Part shown: positions 26,901 to 37,547 of the stretch, one piece after another
Position numbering within the stretch: position 1 is the first letter of the stretch
Layout: each line of letters opens with the position of its first letter
Assembly: GCF_034521915.1 (NCBI RefSeq)
Contig: NZ_JAXHLU010000008.1
Location: 1-64,000 of the forward strand
Direction of reading: 5' to 3'
DNA length: 64,000 nucleotides
DNA from: Fodinibius sp034521915
GTDB lineage: Bacteria; Bacteroidota; Rhodothermia; Balneolales; Balneolaceae
Position numbers and translations under genes: made by a program
Notes under the pieces: generated by a model
What the model was told of the DNA's origin: nothing
Database searches by the model: none
What the model saw: the letters and a program-made list of their open reading frames with translations, nothing else

Positions 26901-26936
26901 AAAAAAGTGCCCATCATCTCTGACGGGCACTTTTTT
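26901..26936. terminator. bidirectional terminator between the YtxH gene and rpoC
   Basis: A 12-bp perfect stem (A6-GTGCCC with GGGCAC-T6) has T-runs on both strands. It separates the rightward YtxH gene from the leftward rpoC and would serve both. Confidence 0.9.
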
Positions 26937-26963
26937 TATTATGCAATTATTTGCAAGAACTGA

Positions 26964-29900
26964 TCAGGATTCATCATCCTCAACATCAGCTTCTGCTGTT
27001 GGTTTCGCTTCTTCTCCATTGCCTTCGGATCCGGCAAGCTCATCGAATACTTTAGCAACTTCTTGCTCTTCTTCGTCAAGCTCTTCTTTCTTACCAACAA
27101 TAAGATCATCATACTTACGGAGACCGGTACCGGCAGGTACTTTGTGTCCCACAATAACATTTTCTTTGAGTCCCTGAAGGGTATCCTTCTTGGCCTCAAT
27201 AGATGCTTGTGTCAGAACTTTCGTAGTCTCCTGGAAGGAGGCAGCAGATAAGCCAGCTTTCTGTTGAGAGTGCTGCACGCGTAATACCGAGTAGTATCGG
27301 CTTGGAAATAGCCGGTTCGGCTTCACGTGTTTCAATCTCATCTACACCTTCTTTAATTAGTTCATTATTCGTTTCTCGAACTTCGCGACGGGTGAGCAGT
27401 GCTCCCTGCTTAAGGTCACTTCCGCCCGGATCGGTAACAACATATTTACCGATAAGCTCATCGTTCTTGTTGTTAAGCTCAAATCGGTCAACCTTATCTC
27501 CTTCAAGATACATGGTATCTCCGGGATCAGTTACCTCAACCTTCTGCATCATGGTGCGAACAATGGTTTCAATATGTTTGTCATTGATTTGCACCCCCTG
27601 CAGTCGGTAAACCTCCTGAATTTCATTCACAAGGTATGATTGTACTGCATATGGTCCGAGAATATTCAGAATTTCTTCGGCCGGAATGGTACCGTCAGAC
27701 AATTGCTGACCAGCTTCCACATAATCATTTTCCTGCACCAGAATATGCTTAGACAGAGAAATGAGATAAGTTTTTTCGGTCTTGCCGTCTTTACTTTCAA
27801 CGATAACTTCCTGCTTACCTCGCTTACGGCCACCCATCTTAACAACACCGTCAATTTCTGATACAGCAGCCGGATCGTTTGGCGAACGAGCTTCAAAGAG
27901 CTCCGTTACACGCGGAAGACCCGCTGTAATATCTTTCGATTGACCGGTAGATCGTGGAATCTTAGCGAGAACCTGTCCGGCTGAAACTTCTTCTTCGTCT
28001 TCCACAACAATATGTGTATCAACGGGAAGTGTTTTCTCCCGAACTTTATCGTCATCACCTTTAACCAACAATGTTGGTATCAGTGAACGATCTTTGGAAT
28101 CTATAACAACTTTTTCACGGTGACCTGTTTGAGCATCCGTTTCTTCTGCAAACGTGATATCTTCAAGGATATCTTTATACTCAACAACACCATCGATCTC
28201 AGCATAAATATTGGCATTGTAGGGATCCCAATTACAGAGTGGTACTCCTTTGGGAATCTCATCGCCTTCTTCAACCAAGAGCTCAGAACCGTAAGGGACG
28301 TTGTAGGAAATAAGTTCTTTTCCTTCCTCGTCCTTAATCTTTATTTCTCCGGCCCTACTGAGTACGACATCATGAATTTCCTCTCCGTCATCGTATTCAA
28401 CAACACGGATATTTTCGAACTCAACCTCACCTTCAAACTTAGCCTTGTGCATTGATTCTGACTCAACGCGAGAGGCCGTACCACCAACGTGGAAAGTACG
28501 CAGCGTAAGCTGTGTACCGGGCTCACCAATTGACTGGGCCGCAATAACTCCTACAGCTTCACCGACCTGAACCATCGTATTTCTGGCCAAGTCTCGGCCA
28601 TAGCACATAGAACATACTCCACGTTCAGTTTCACAAGTAAGTACCGATCGAATTTCAACTTCTTCAATAGAAGTTTCGGCAATACTCTGCGCAACATTTT
28701 CATCAATAAGCTGATTAGCTTCACAGAGAAGTTCATCAGAAATGGGATCATAAATATCGTGCAGTGAAACGCGACCCAGAATACGATCTTCCAGGCTCTC
28801 GATAACATCTTCGTTATCTTTAAGTGCCTTCATCTTAATGCCGCGCAGTGTTCCGCAGTCTTGCTCATTAATAATGATATCCTGAGAAACATCAACAAGT
28901 CGACGTGTCAGATAGCCTGCATCCGCAGTTTTAAGAGCCGTATCGGCCAGCCCCTTACGGGCACCGTGCGTAGAAATAAAGTATTCAAGAACCGTTAGTC
29001 CCTCTTTAAAGGATGAGAGAATAGGATTTTCAATAACCTCATTTCCTTCCTGTTGAGAACTTTTCTGAGGCTTCGCCATAAGTCCACGCATACCACCAAG
29101 CTGACGAATCTGCTCTTTAGATCCTCGAGCACCCGAGTCAGCCATCATAAATACCGGATTAAATCCATCTCTGTCTTCTGTCAATGCAGTAAACAGCGAT
29201 TCAGAAACGCGGTTTGTGGTACTTGTCCACTTGTCAATAACCTGATTGTAGCGTTCATTATCGGTAATGAAACCCATTTCGTAACGCTCATCGATTTCAG
29301 CTACCTCATTTTTAGCTTTTTCAAGCAGCTGATCTTTTTCATCAGGTGTTACAATATCTTCGAGGCTAAAGGAAATGCCACCGGTAGTAGCTTCTTCAAA
29401 ACCAAGACGTTTCATTTCGTCAAGGAATTCAGCCGTACGTGCTGTTCCAACCTCATAGTGGATATCGCCAATCAATACACGCAGCTCTTTCTTACCGAGC
29501 GTCTTGTTTACGAATTCCATCGGTTCAGGCAGAATCTTATTGAATAACACACGGCCGGTAGTAGTCTTGATAATCTCCTGAACTTGCTCACCATCTTCAT
29601 TTTCTTTGGTGATTCGGAGATTAATCTTGGCATGCAAGTCAATGCGATCACGATCATAAGCGATCAGCACCTCATCCATATTGGCAAAAGTTTTACCTTC
29701 ACCTCGCTTGTCACTGGCCATCTTGGTCATATAATATATACCAAGAACCATATCCTGTGATGGTACTGCAATAGGTCCACCGTTAGCAGGACTCAACAGG
29801 TTATGTGATCCAAGCATAAGTACTGATGCTTCTAAAACGGCATCATTACTTAGCGGCAAGTGAACTGCCATCTGGTCACCGTCAAAGTCAGCATTGTAAG

Positions 29901-31305
29901 CGGTACATGCCAGCGGATGCAATCGAATTGCTTTTTCCTCAATCAGTACCGGCTGAAATGCCTGTATACCAAGCCTGTGCAATGTCGGTGCACGGTTAAG
30001 GAGCACGGGATGTCCATCAATTACATTTTCAAGTACTTCCCAAACAACCGAGTCTCGGCGATCAACTACTTTCTTCGCTGACTTAACTGTTTTTACATAT
30101 CCACGCTCAATTAAGCGACGGATAATAAATGGCTTGTAGAGTTCAACTGCCATCTCTTTAGGCAGACCACACTGATGCATTTTCAGTTCTGGTCCAACTA
30201 CAATTACCGAACGGCCGGAATAGTCAACACGCTTACCGAGCAAGTTCTGTCGGAATCGTCCACTTTTACCCTTCAGCATATCACTGAGAGATTTCAGAGG
30301 ACGATTGTTATTGCGTACTGCGTTAGATTTTCGAGAATTATCATAGAGCGAATCAACCGCTTCCTGCAACATACGCTTCTCGTTACGCAGGATTACATCA
30401 GGCGCTTTAATATCAATCAGACGCTTGAGTCGGTTATTTCGGATGATAACCCGTCTATATAGATCGTTGAGATCCGAAGTCGCAAATCGACCTCCTTCCA
30501 GAGGTACAAGGGGTCGCAATTCCGGAGGTATAACAGGAATCACACTTTGCACCATCCACTCAGGACGATTTTCGGTGTGCTGATTTGCCGCACGGAATGA
30601 TTCAATAACTTGCAGACGCTTCAACTTTTTCTTTTTACGCATCTGCGACGTCTCGTTACGTGCCTCATAGCGCAGACGATAAGCAAGTTCATCGAGATCT
30701 TGAGTAGCCAAGAGCTCTTCAATAGCCTCAGCACCTTCTTTAGCTCTAAACTTATCTTCATCATCGTCATCCATCTCCCACTGGTCTTCGGGAAGCTGTT
30801 CCTGGATATCATAATATTCTTCTTCAGAAATCAGGTCACCCTTCTTGTAACCGAGATCACGGGCTACACCGGGATTCATAATTACATACGTTTCGTAATA
30901 GACAATCTTCTCAAGATTTTTGGAAGAGTAGCCTAATAGGTAAGCAAGTTTATTAGGTAACGACTTGAAGTACCAGATATGAACGACGGGAACGGTCAGA
31001 GAAATGTGTCCCATACGTTCGCGGCGAACAGCTTTTCGGGTTACTTCAACGCCACAGCGGTCACAAATAATCCCTTTGTAGCGGATCCGTTTGTATTTGC
31101 CACAGTGGCATTCATAGTCTTTGACCGGTCCGAAGATCTTTTCACAGAAAAGACCATCCATTTCCGGTTTAAATGTACGATAGTTGATTGTTTCGGGAGT
31201 TAAGACTTCGCCGTGCGACCGAGACAAGATCGTCTCAGGTGATGCAAGGGAAACTCCAATTTTATCGAAGTCTTTCGAAACTGTTAATGTGTTAGTAGTC
31301 GGCAA
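26964..31305 (-). CDS. rpoC: RNA polymerase subunit beta' (one frameshift near the 3' end)
   Basis: The N-terminal zinc site (CHCGKYKR and CDRCG), the catalytic NADFDGD with its three Asp, and the second zinc site (SVLTCETERGVCSMCYG) are all present. The reading frame breaks near 27248-27256, where one extra base separates the ALSTESW end from SAASFQETTKVL in the next frame. Correcting it gives about 1446 residues ending in an acidic tail. The lost part is conserved and essential, so this is almost certainly a sequence error. It is the last gene of the rplKAJL-rpoBC series and ends near a terminator. Confidence 0.96.
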
Positions 31306-31357
31306 GGAAGTACCTCCGGATTGACTTTATTTAACAGGACAAATTCTGTTGTTCTAA

Positions 31358-34300
31358 TTAATCGATGTGAATTTCAAGGCCAAGACCCATCATTTCGCGT
31401 AGTAGTACCTTAAATGATTCTGGCACATCACCTTCGGGCAAGTTTTCACCTTTTACAATTGCCTCGTAAACGCGAGAACGGCCTTTCACATCATCACTTT
31501 TTACAGTAAGCATCTCTTTCAAGATACTTGAAGCTCCATAGGCATACAACGCCCAAACCTCCATCTCTCCGAGACGCTGACCACCAAACTGTGCTTTACC
31601 GCCCAGCGGTTGTTGCGTTATGAGAGAATATGGTCCAATAGATCGGGCATGCATCTTATCCTGAATTAAGTGATTGAGTTTTAGGATATACATGTATCCA
31701 ACCGTAGTTTTTTGATCCATCGGTTCACCGGTGCGTCCATCATATAGTGTAACGCGACCATCTTCGGGCAGGCCTGCTTCACGCATTTTTTCTTTAACCT
31801 GCTCTTCGCTGGCCCCATCAAAAATGGGAGAGGCAAATTTAACGCCCAGCTTTTCGCCAGCCCAACCGAGAATCGTTTCGTAAATCTGTCCAAGGTTCAT
31901 TCTTGAAGGAACACCCAGGGGATTAAGTGCTATATCAATAGGCGTTCCATCTTTCATGTACGGCATATCTTCGACCGGTACAATCTTTGCAATTACACCC
32001 TTATTACCGTGTCGACCAGATAGCTTATCACCTACCTGAAGCTTACGTTTTTTAGCAACATATACTTTCGCTTTCTGGATAATTCCGGGCGGGAGATCGT
32101 CTCCAACCTGAATCTGATATTTTCTTCGCTTGGCTTCAGTATCAATTTCTCTTCGAAGCGAACGGTAGTTCTTAAAAAGTAACCGCACATGTTCTACCAA
32201 CTCATCATCAGTAGCCCACTGTATATTTTCATTGATATTTACAGGGTCGAGCTCTTCAAAATCTGACTTACGATATTTTTCACCTTTCGGAATAAGCTCA
32301 ATGCCATTAAAATCATACACACCTGGTGATGTTTTATCTCTCAACAAGGTATACAATTTATCAACCATCTTACTGTTGAGATCATCAATTTTTTCCTGAT
32401 GACGCTCATTCTCGAGTTCAACCTGTTTTTTCTCTTCTTTTCGAGAAATCTGCTCATCACGCTTGCGGCTAAAGAGCTTGGTATCAATAACCGTTCCCTT
32501 AACTCCGGGAGGCACTTTCAATGATGCATCTTTCACATCACCGGCCTTATCACCAAAGATAGCTCGCAAGAGTTTTTCTTCAGGAGTAGGATCGGTTTCT
32601 CCTTTAGGTGTAATCTTACCTACCAGAATATCACCGTGGCTAATCTTAGCACCCGTTCTGATGATACCTTGTTCATCAAGATCGGCGGTGGCCTCTTCAC
32701 TCACATTAGGAATTTCACGTGTAAGTTCTTCTTCACCGCGCTTGGTATCGCGAACTTCCTGTTCAAACTCTTCAATGTGGATAGAGGTATACATATCTTC
32801 CTGAACCACGCGCTCACTCACCACAATGGCATCCTCAAAGTTGTATCCTCTCCACGGTACAAATCCAATGAGAACATTACGTCCAAGAGCAAGCTCACCT
32901 TGATCAGTAGCACATCCATCAGCAAGTGTATCACCTTTCTTAACCTTATCCCCAACTTCTACAATGGGTGTCTGGTTAATCGTTGTATCTTGATTGGTGC
33001 GTTGAAACTTCTCTAGCTTATACTTTTTAATACCTTCATCGAAATAGCACTGCTGTTCCATTTCGGTGCGGTCATATTTCACATGGATTTCATTAGCACT
33101 CACATAAACCACCTCACCGTCTTCGTCGGCCGTAATAATAGCTCGTGAATCTTTTGCAGCGCGATGCTCCAATCCAGTACCCACCGTAGGCGAATCCGGA
33201 CGTAACAGAGGCACCGCCTGACGCTGCATGTTGGCTCCCATGAGAGCACGGTTCGCATCGTTATGTTCTACAAATGGAATGAGTGATGCGGCAACTGAGG
33301 CAATTTGGTTCGGAGAAACATCCATGTAATGAATTTCTTCGGGATCTGCCAAACCAACTTCACCATCGCGGAAACGAGAAAATATATTATCGCTTTTGAA
33401 CACCCCTTTCTCATCAAGAGGAGCGTTTGCTTGTGCAATAATGGTCTCGTCTTCCTGCTCGGCAGAAAGATACTCGATCTCTTTCGTAGCCTGACCATCC
33501 TTTATTTTTCGATATGGCGTTTCAAGAAATCCGAAATCATTAACTTTTGAATGCACACAGAGCGAAGTAATCAAACCAATATTTGGGCCCTCAGGTGTTT
33601 CAATGGGACACAATCGACCATAGTGCGTATAGTGAACGTCGCGAACCTCAAATCCAGCTCTTTCTCGCGTTAATCCGCCTGGTCCAAGTGCCGACATACG
33701 ACGCTTGTGTGTAAGTGTCGCCATCGGATTGGTCTGATCCATAAACTGTGACAATTGGTTCGTACCAAAGAAGGTATTAATCACAGAAGAAATCGTACGG
33801 GCGTTCACCAAATCCTGTGGAGTCAACTGCTCAGCGTCACGTGAGTTCATTCGCTCTTTAATGGTACGCGACATACGAGCAAGCCCGATTGAAAACTGCT
33901 GGGAAATCTGCTCCCCGATTGTACGAACCCGACGGTTGCTCAAGTGATCAATATCATCAACCTGAGCCTTCATATTCTTAAGACGAATAATTTCTTTGAT
34001 GATAGCCAGGATATCCTCTGGTGTCAGATATCGAATATCCATATCCACATCTATCTTCAGACGCTTGTTCAAACGATAACGGCCCACTTCACCAAGATCA
34101 TACTTCTTGTCACTAAAGAACAGACGCTCAAGCACTTGTCGTGCTGTTTCAGCATCCGGCATTTCACCTGTTCTAATCTGGCGATAAATTTCTGCGAGTG
34201 CAGATTCCTCATCATGAGAAGGATCTTTACGCATGCTATTCATGAACACATCGCGCTCAGACTCTTCGGGTTCAAGTGTTTGAACACGAACCTCATCTAA

Positions 34301-35191
34301 ATCAGCTTCTTTTAAGAGCCCATAATCATCTTCCGTTAATTCATGATCAACTTCGAGCAGTACTTCACGGCTTTCCGCTTCCGTAACCTCTCCCGTTTCA
34401 TCATCAATAACTTCTTCGATTTTCTCTTCGACAATATCCGTAGCAAGGCGTCGACCGACAAGCTCTTTCTTAAACTGCTTCTTCGATTCAATTTCAATGA
34501 GCTCTGTTCCACCAAAAAGGTTAAACAGTTCTTCATCACTCGAGTATCCCAGTGCTCGAAGCAAGGTCGTAAATGGAACCTTTTTCTTACGATCAATATA
34601 GGCCCAAAGTACATCTCTAATATCTGTAGAGAATTCTATCCAAGATCCCTTAAAAGGAATTACCTTGGCATTATACAGCTGTGTACCGTTAGGATGCACA
34701 TTTTGACCGAAAAATGCTCCCGGTGAACGGTGAAGTTGACTTACAATCACTCGCTCAGATCCATTAACAATAAAGCTGCCTTTATCTGTCATCCAAGGCA
34801 GATCGCCCAAAAACACTTCCTGCTCAATCGTTTCAGTAGTCTCGTCATCATCGTCAACAGCAGAAAGACGAAGCTTTGCCTTCAAGGGTACGGCATAAGA
34901 AAGCCCACGTTCCTGGCATTCTTTGATACTGTATTTTGGGGTATCCACGCTGTAATGCATGAATTCCAAAATATGCGTTTCCCGAGAATCCTGGATTGGA
35001 AAGTTGTTGTTAAATATTTTTTGAAGACCCTGATTTTTGCGGTCTTCCGGTGCAATATCTAATTGAGTAAAGTCCGAAAACGACTCAAGCTGAATATCCA
35101 AAAAATCAGGATAGTCGAGCACATGTTCAGTACTACCAAATGATAAGCGGTCGGTGAAAGGTATTTTCTCCATTTTACTTTGTTTATTCAA
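31358..35191 (-). CDS. rpoB: RNA polymerase subunit beta
   Basis: The 1277-residue frame has the fork and rifampicin region (FGTNQLSQFMDQTNP, LTHKRRMSALGPGGL) and the C-terminal clamp region (LGGKAQFGGQRLGEMEVWAL). The start may be TTG 35191, which has an AGGAG tract 9 bases upstream, or the in-frame ATG 35173 (MEKIPFTDRL), which lacks well-spaced ribosome binding. Codon 1 is therefore uncertain by six residues. It is followed by rpoC with a 52-base gap and preceded by a structured rplL-rpoB spacer. Confidence 0.97.
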   Translation of the reverse strand: MNKQSKMEKIPFTDRLSFGSTEHVLDYPDFLDIQLESFSDFTQLDIAPEDRKNQGLQKIFNNNFPIQDSRETHILEFMHYSVDTPKYSIKECQERGLSYAVPLKAKLRLSAVDDDDETTETIEQEVFLGDLPWMTDKGSFIVNGSERVIVSQLHRSPGAFFGQNVHPNGTQLYNAKVIPFKGSWIEFSTDIRDVLWAYIDRKKKVPFTTLLRALGYSSDEELFNLFGGTELIEIESKKQFKKELVGRRLATDIVEEKIEEVIDDETGEVTEAESREVLLEVDHELTEDDYGLLKEADLDEVRVQTLEPEESERDVFMNSMRKDPSHDEESALAEIYRQIRTGEMPDAETARQVLERLFFSDKKYDLGEVGRYRLNKRLKIDVDMDIRYLTPEDILAIIKEIIRLKNMKAQVDDIDHLSNRRVRTIGEQISQQFSIGLARMSRTIKERMNSRDAEQLTPQDLVNARTISSVINTFFGTNQLSQFMDQTNPMATLTHKRRMSALGPGGLTRERAGFEVRDVHYTHYGRLCPIETPEGPNIGLITSLCVHSKVNDFGFLETPYRKIKDGQATKEIEYLSAEQEDETIIAQANAPLDEKGVFKSDNIFSRFRDGEVGLADPEEIHYMDVSPNQIASVAASLIPFVEHNDANRALMGANMQRQAVPLLRPDSPTVGTGLEHRAAKDSRAIITADEDGEVVYVSANEIHVKYDRTEMEQQCYFDEGIKKYKLEKFQRTNQDTTINQTPIVEVGDKVKKGDTLADGCATDQGELALGRNVLIGFVPWRGYNFEDAIVVSERVVQEDMYTSIHIEEFEQEVRDTKRGEEELTREIPNVSEEATADLDEQGIIRTGAKISHGDILVGKITPKGETDPTPEEKLLRAIFGDKAGDVKDASLKVPPGVKGTVIDTKLFSRKRDEQISRKEEKKQVELENERHQEKIDDLNSKMVDKLYTLLRDKTSPGVYDFNGIELIPKGEKYRKSDFEELDPVNINENIQWATDDELVEHVRLLFKNYRSLRREIDTEAKRRKYQIQVGDDLPPGIIQKAKVYVAKKRKLQVGDKLSGRHGNKGVIAKIVPVEDMPYMKDGTPIDIALNPLGVPSRMNLGQIYETILGWAGEKLGVKFASPIFDGASEEQVKEKMREAGLPEDGRVTLYDGRTGEPMDQKTTVGYMYILKLNHLIQDKMHARSIGPYSLITQQPLGGKAQFGGQRLGEMEVWALYAYGASSILKEMLTVKSDDVKGRSRVYEAIVKGENLPEGDVPESFKVLLREMMGLGLEIHID

Positions 35192-35292
35192 AAGGAACCT
35201 CTCCTTTTAATTAAAAGATGATGATGAGCTGATTTTGCCGCTTTAGATACACTTTATACAAAGTGAATAGCTAGCATGCAAATAGACGCCAA

Positions 35293-35322
35293 TAGCCAAT
35301 ACCGTAAAAACGATATTGGCTA
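35293..35322 (-). promoter_or_regulatory. hairpin in the rplL-rpoB spacer
   Basis: In the minus-strand RNA, UAGCCAAUAUCG pairs with CGGUAUUGGCUA over 12 bp (one G-U) around a 6-base loop. No U-run follows, so it is not a simple terminator. A processing or partial-attenuation site, as known between rplL and rpoB in enterobacteria, is the likely role. Confidence 0.6.
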
Positions 35323-35352
35323 ATGACAAATACGTATTTAATTGAGCTCTAT

Positions 35353-35724
35353 TTACTTGAGCTCAACTTCAGCACCTGCGTCTTCAAGCTTAGACTTAAG
35401 GTCTTCAGCTTCTTCTTTAGAGACGGCTTCTTTAATTGGGTTCGGTGCATTATCAACCAATTCCTTGGCTTCTTTAAGACCGAGACCAGTGATACTGCGT
35501 ACTTCTTTAATAACAGCAATCTTTTTATCTCCGGCACCGGTAAGAACAACATCAAATTCTGTTTGTTCTTCTTCGCCGCCACCTTCTCCACCACCGGCTG
35601 CTACTACAGCACCTCCGGTTGCAGGTTCAATGCCGTATTCCTCTTCAAGAAATTCAGCGAGTTCGTTTGCTTCTTTTACAGTTAAGTTGACTAATTGTTC
35701 AGCTAAATCTTTAACGTCAGCCAT
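35353..35724 (-). CDS. rplL: 50S ribosomal protein L7/L12
   Basis: The 123-residue protein has the N-terminal dimerisation segment (LAEQLVNLTVKEANELAEFL), an Ala/Gly/Glu-rich hinge at about residues 35-55, and the C-terminal factor-binding domain (KIAVIKEVRSITGLGLKEAK). The length and order match the family. L7/L12 forms the flexible stalk that recruits EF-Tu and EF-G. It lies 54 bases after rplJ and before rpoB. Confidence 0.97.
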   Translation of the reverse strand: MADVKDLAEQLVNLTVKEANELAEFLEEEYGIEPATGGAVVAAGGGEGGGEEEQTEFDVVLTGAGDKKIAVIKEVRSITGLGLKEAKELVDNAPNPIKEAVSKEEAEDLKSKLEDAGAEVELK

Positions 35725-35778
35725 TGTTTATATCTCCGATTGATCTTTGTGAATTGAAAATTCGTGTGTTAGTAATTG

Positions 35779-36303
35779 TTATTCGTCGCCTTTTTCAGCG
35801 ATTGTTTCAAGGGCTCCGGCAATATTTCGACCGGGAGCTTGTAAAGCACCTACAACATTAGAAACAGGACCAAGCAAGAGACCAACAATGTCTCCGAGAA
35901 TCTCAGTCTTAGACTTCATAGCAGCCAGCGTTTCAAGCTCATCCTCACCGTAATAATCTCCGTCGATGATTGCAGCTTTAAATTTTGGCTTTTCTGTTTC
36001 GTCAAATAGATTCTTAATCACTTTTGCGGGTGCGGCAAGCTCTTCTTCTACAAAGGCAAAGCCATTTTGCTCAACCAAGTGGGGATACAAATCTTCATAT
36101 CCGCCAACCTCGTCCATGGCCCGTTTCACCAAGGTGTTTTTATACACTTTATACTTGATATCACCTTCAAAGAATTCGCCACGCATGTTGTTGATTTCTT
36201 TTACCGACATCCCTGAGTAGTTGGTGATATATACAGCACCTGAACCTTTCAGATCTTCGGTAATTTCTTCAACAGTTTGTTTTTTTTCTGCTAATGTTGG
36301 CAT
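35779..36303 (-). CDS. rplJ: 50S ribosomal protein L10
   Basis: The 174-residue protein begins MPTLAEKKQTVEEI and shows the N-terminal rRNA-binding domain with YITNYSGMSVKEINNMR and VYKNTLVKRAM. The C-terminal helix that binds L7/L12 dimers ends AGALETIAEKGDE. It follows rplA by 21 bases, too short for an own leader of usual size, so regulation probably comes from further upstream. Confidence 0.96.
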   Translation of the reverse strand: MPTLAEKKQTVEEITEDLKGSGAVYITNYSGMSVKEINNMRGEFFEGDIKYKVYKNTLVKRAMDEVGGYEDLYPHLVEQNGFAFVEEELAAPAKVIKNLFDETEKPKFKAAIIDGDYYGEDELETLAAMKSKTEILGDIVGLLLGPVSNVVGALQAPGRNIAGALETIAEKGDE

Positions 36304-36324
36304 TATTCAGTTCCTATTTTGTCT

Positions 36325-37026
36325 TTATGCAGAAATTATGGATGAACGACTCAATGGAATACTTGGGCCCATTGTTGAACTCATAAACGCGCTTCGGATA
36401 TACAATCCTTTAGCAGAAGCGGGTCTGAGTCTCATGACCGTACGCATAAATTCCATAGCGTTTTCACGGATTTCGCGGGCATCAAAGCTTACTCGTCCGA
36501 TTGAAGCGTGTAATATACCATACTTGTCTACACGGAAATCAATCTTACCAGCTTTGGCTTCTTCAACTGCCTCAGCGACATCGTTTGTAACAGTACCACT
36601 TTTCGGATTCGGCATAAGTCCACGTGGACCCAAAATGCGTCCAAGCTTACCTATCTGCCCCATAACATCCGGAGTAGCAATAATTACATCAACGTCTGTC
36701 CATCCTTCTTCAATTTTCTCTATATACTCTTCAAGACCTACATGATCTGCTCCGGCCTCTTTGGCTTCTTCTTGCTTAGCTTCATTAACTAAAGCTAATA
36801 CGCTTATTTCTTTACCTGTACCGTGTGGCAAGGTAACAGAACCGCGTACCATCTGATCGGCATGTCGGGGATCGACTCCCAAACGTAAATCCAGATCGAC
36901 GGATGCATCGAAGTTAACCGCAGAGGTCTTCTTCACAAGATCACAAGCTTCCTCCAGAGTATATTCCAACTCGGAATCAACGAGCTTTGCGGCCTCTTGG
37001 TATTTCTTTCCTCGTTTAGTTGACAT
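36325..37026 (-). CDS. rplA: 50S ribosomal protein L1
   Basis: The 233-residue protein has the two-domain L1 pattern: SVDLDLRLGVDPRHADQMVR, the central segment GRILGPRGLMPNPKSGTV, and a C-terminal SSTMGPSIPL. L1 binds the mobile stalk of 23S rRNA and represses its own operon by binding the leader RNA. Here the likely site is the hairpin upstream of rplK. It follows rplK by 16 bases. Confidence 0.96.
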   Translation of the reverse strand: MSTKRGKKYQEAAKLVDSELEYTLEEACDLVKKTSAVNFDASVDLDLRLGVDPRHADQMVRGSVTLPHGTGKEISVLALVNEAKQEEAKEAGADHVGLEEYIEKIEEGWTDVDVIIATPDVMGQIGKLGRILGPRGLMPNPKSGTVTNDVAEAVEEAKAGKIDFRVDKYGILHASIGRVSFDAREIRENAMEFMRTVMRLRPASAKGLYIRSAFMSSTMGPSIPLSRSSIISA

Positions 37027-37042
37027 AAATTAATTTTACCTT

Positions 37043-37474
37043 CTATTTATCTCTTTGTACTCGCAGCCCCATACTTCTGGCAGTACCTGCAATCATTTCT
37101 GCAGCACTCTCAATCTCAAAAGCATTGAGATCCTGCATCTTCTGTTCTGCTATCTCTTTGCACTGGGTCCAGGTTACCTGGCCAACTTTAGTTCTGTTTG
37201 GCTCTCCGGAACCGGATTTAATCCCAGCAGCTTGTTTTAGCAGTACTGCAGCAGGTGGAGTCTTAGTTATGAAAGTGAAGGATTTATCCTGATACACAGT
37301 AATCTCAACCGGTATAATCGTTCCGGCGTCTTCTTGTGTAGCAGCATTAAATGCCTTACAAAACTCCATAATATTGATCCCAGCCTGACCTAACGCAGGT
37401 CCAACAGGTGGTGCAGGGTTTGCCTGCCCGCCACGAATCTGGAGCTTAAGTACTTGATCTACTTTTTTTGCCAT
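37043..37474 (-). CDS. rplK: 50S ribosomal protein L11
   Basis: The 143-residue protein starts MAKKVDQVLKLQIRGGQANP and has PPVGPALGQAGINIMEFCKAFN plus the C-terminal GTARSMGLRV, all standard. It forms the GTPase-associated centre with rRNA and senses stalled ribosomes for RelA. It is first of the rplK-rplA pair, with a short spacer containing a hairpin between it and nusG. Confidence 0.97.
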   Translation of the reverse strand: MAKKVDQVLKLQIRGGQANPAPPVGPALGQAGINIMEFCKAFNAATQEDAGTIIPVEITVYQDKSFTFITKTPPAAVLLKQAAGIKSGSGEPNRTKVGQVTWTQCKEIAEQKMQDLNAFEIESAAEMIAGTARSMGLRVQRDK

Positions 37475-37518
37475 TTTAATTTACTGCTTGTACTAATTTT
37501 TATTTGCCGCGTAATAGC

Positions 37519-37536
37519 TCACTTTGCATCAAGTGA
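37519..37536 (-). promoter_or_regulatory. hairpin in the rplK leader
   Basis: In the minus-strand RNA, UCACUU pairs with AAGUGA around the loop GAUGCA, 45 bases before the rplK start. L1 commonly represses the L11-L1 operon by binding its leader; this hairpin is the only candidate seen, but it is small. Confidence 0.35.
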
Positions 37537-37547
37537 TTAAATTGTGG

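Noticed and set aside
35293..35322. The rplL-rpoB hairpin as an intrinsic terminator
   Set aside because: No U-run follows the stem in the transcript, and termination there would cut off rpoB and rpoC.
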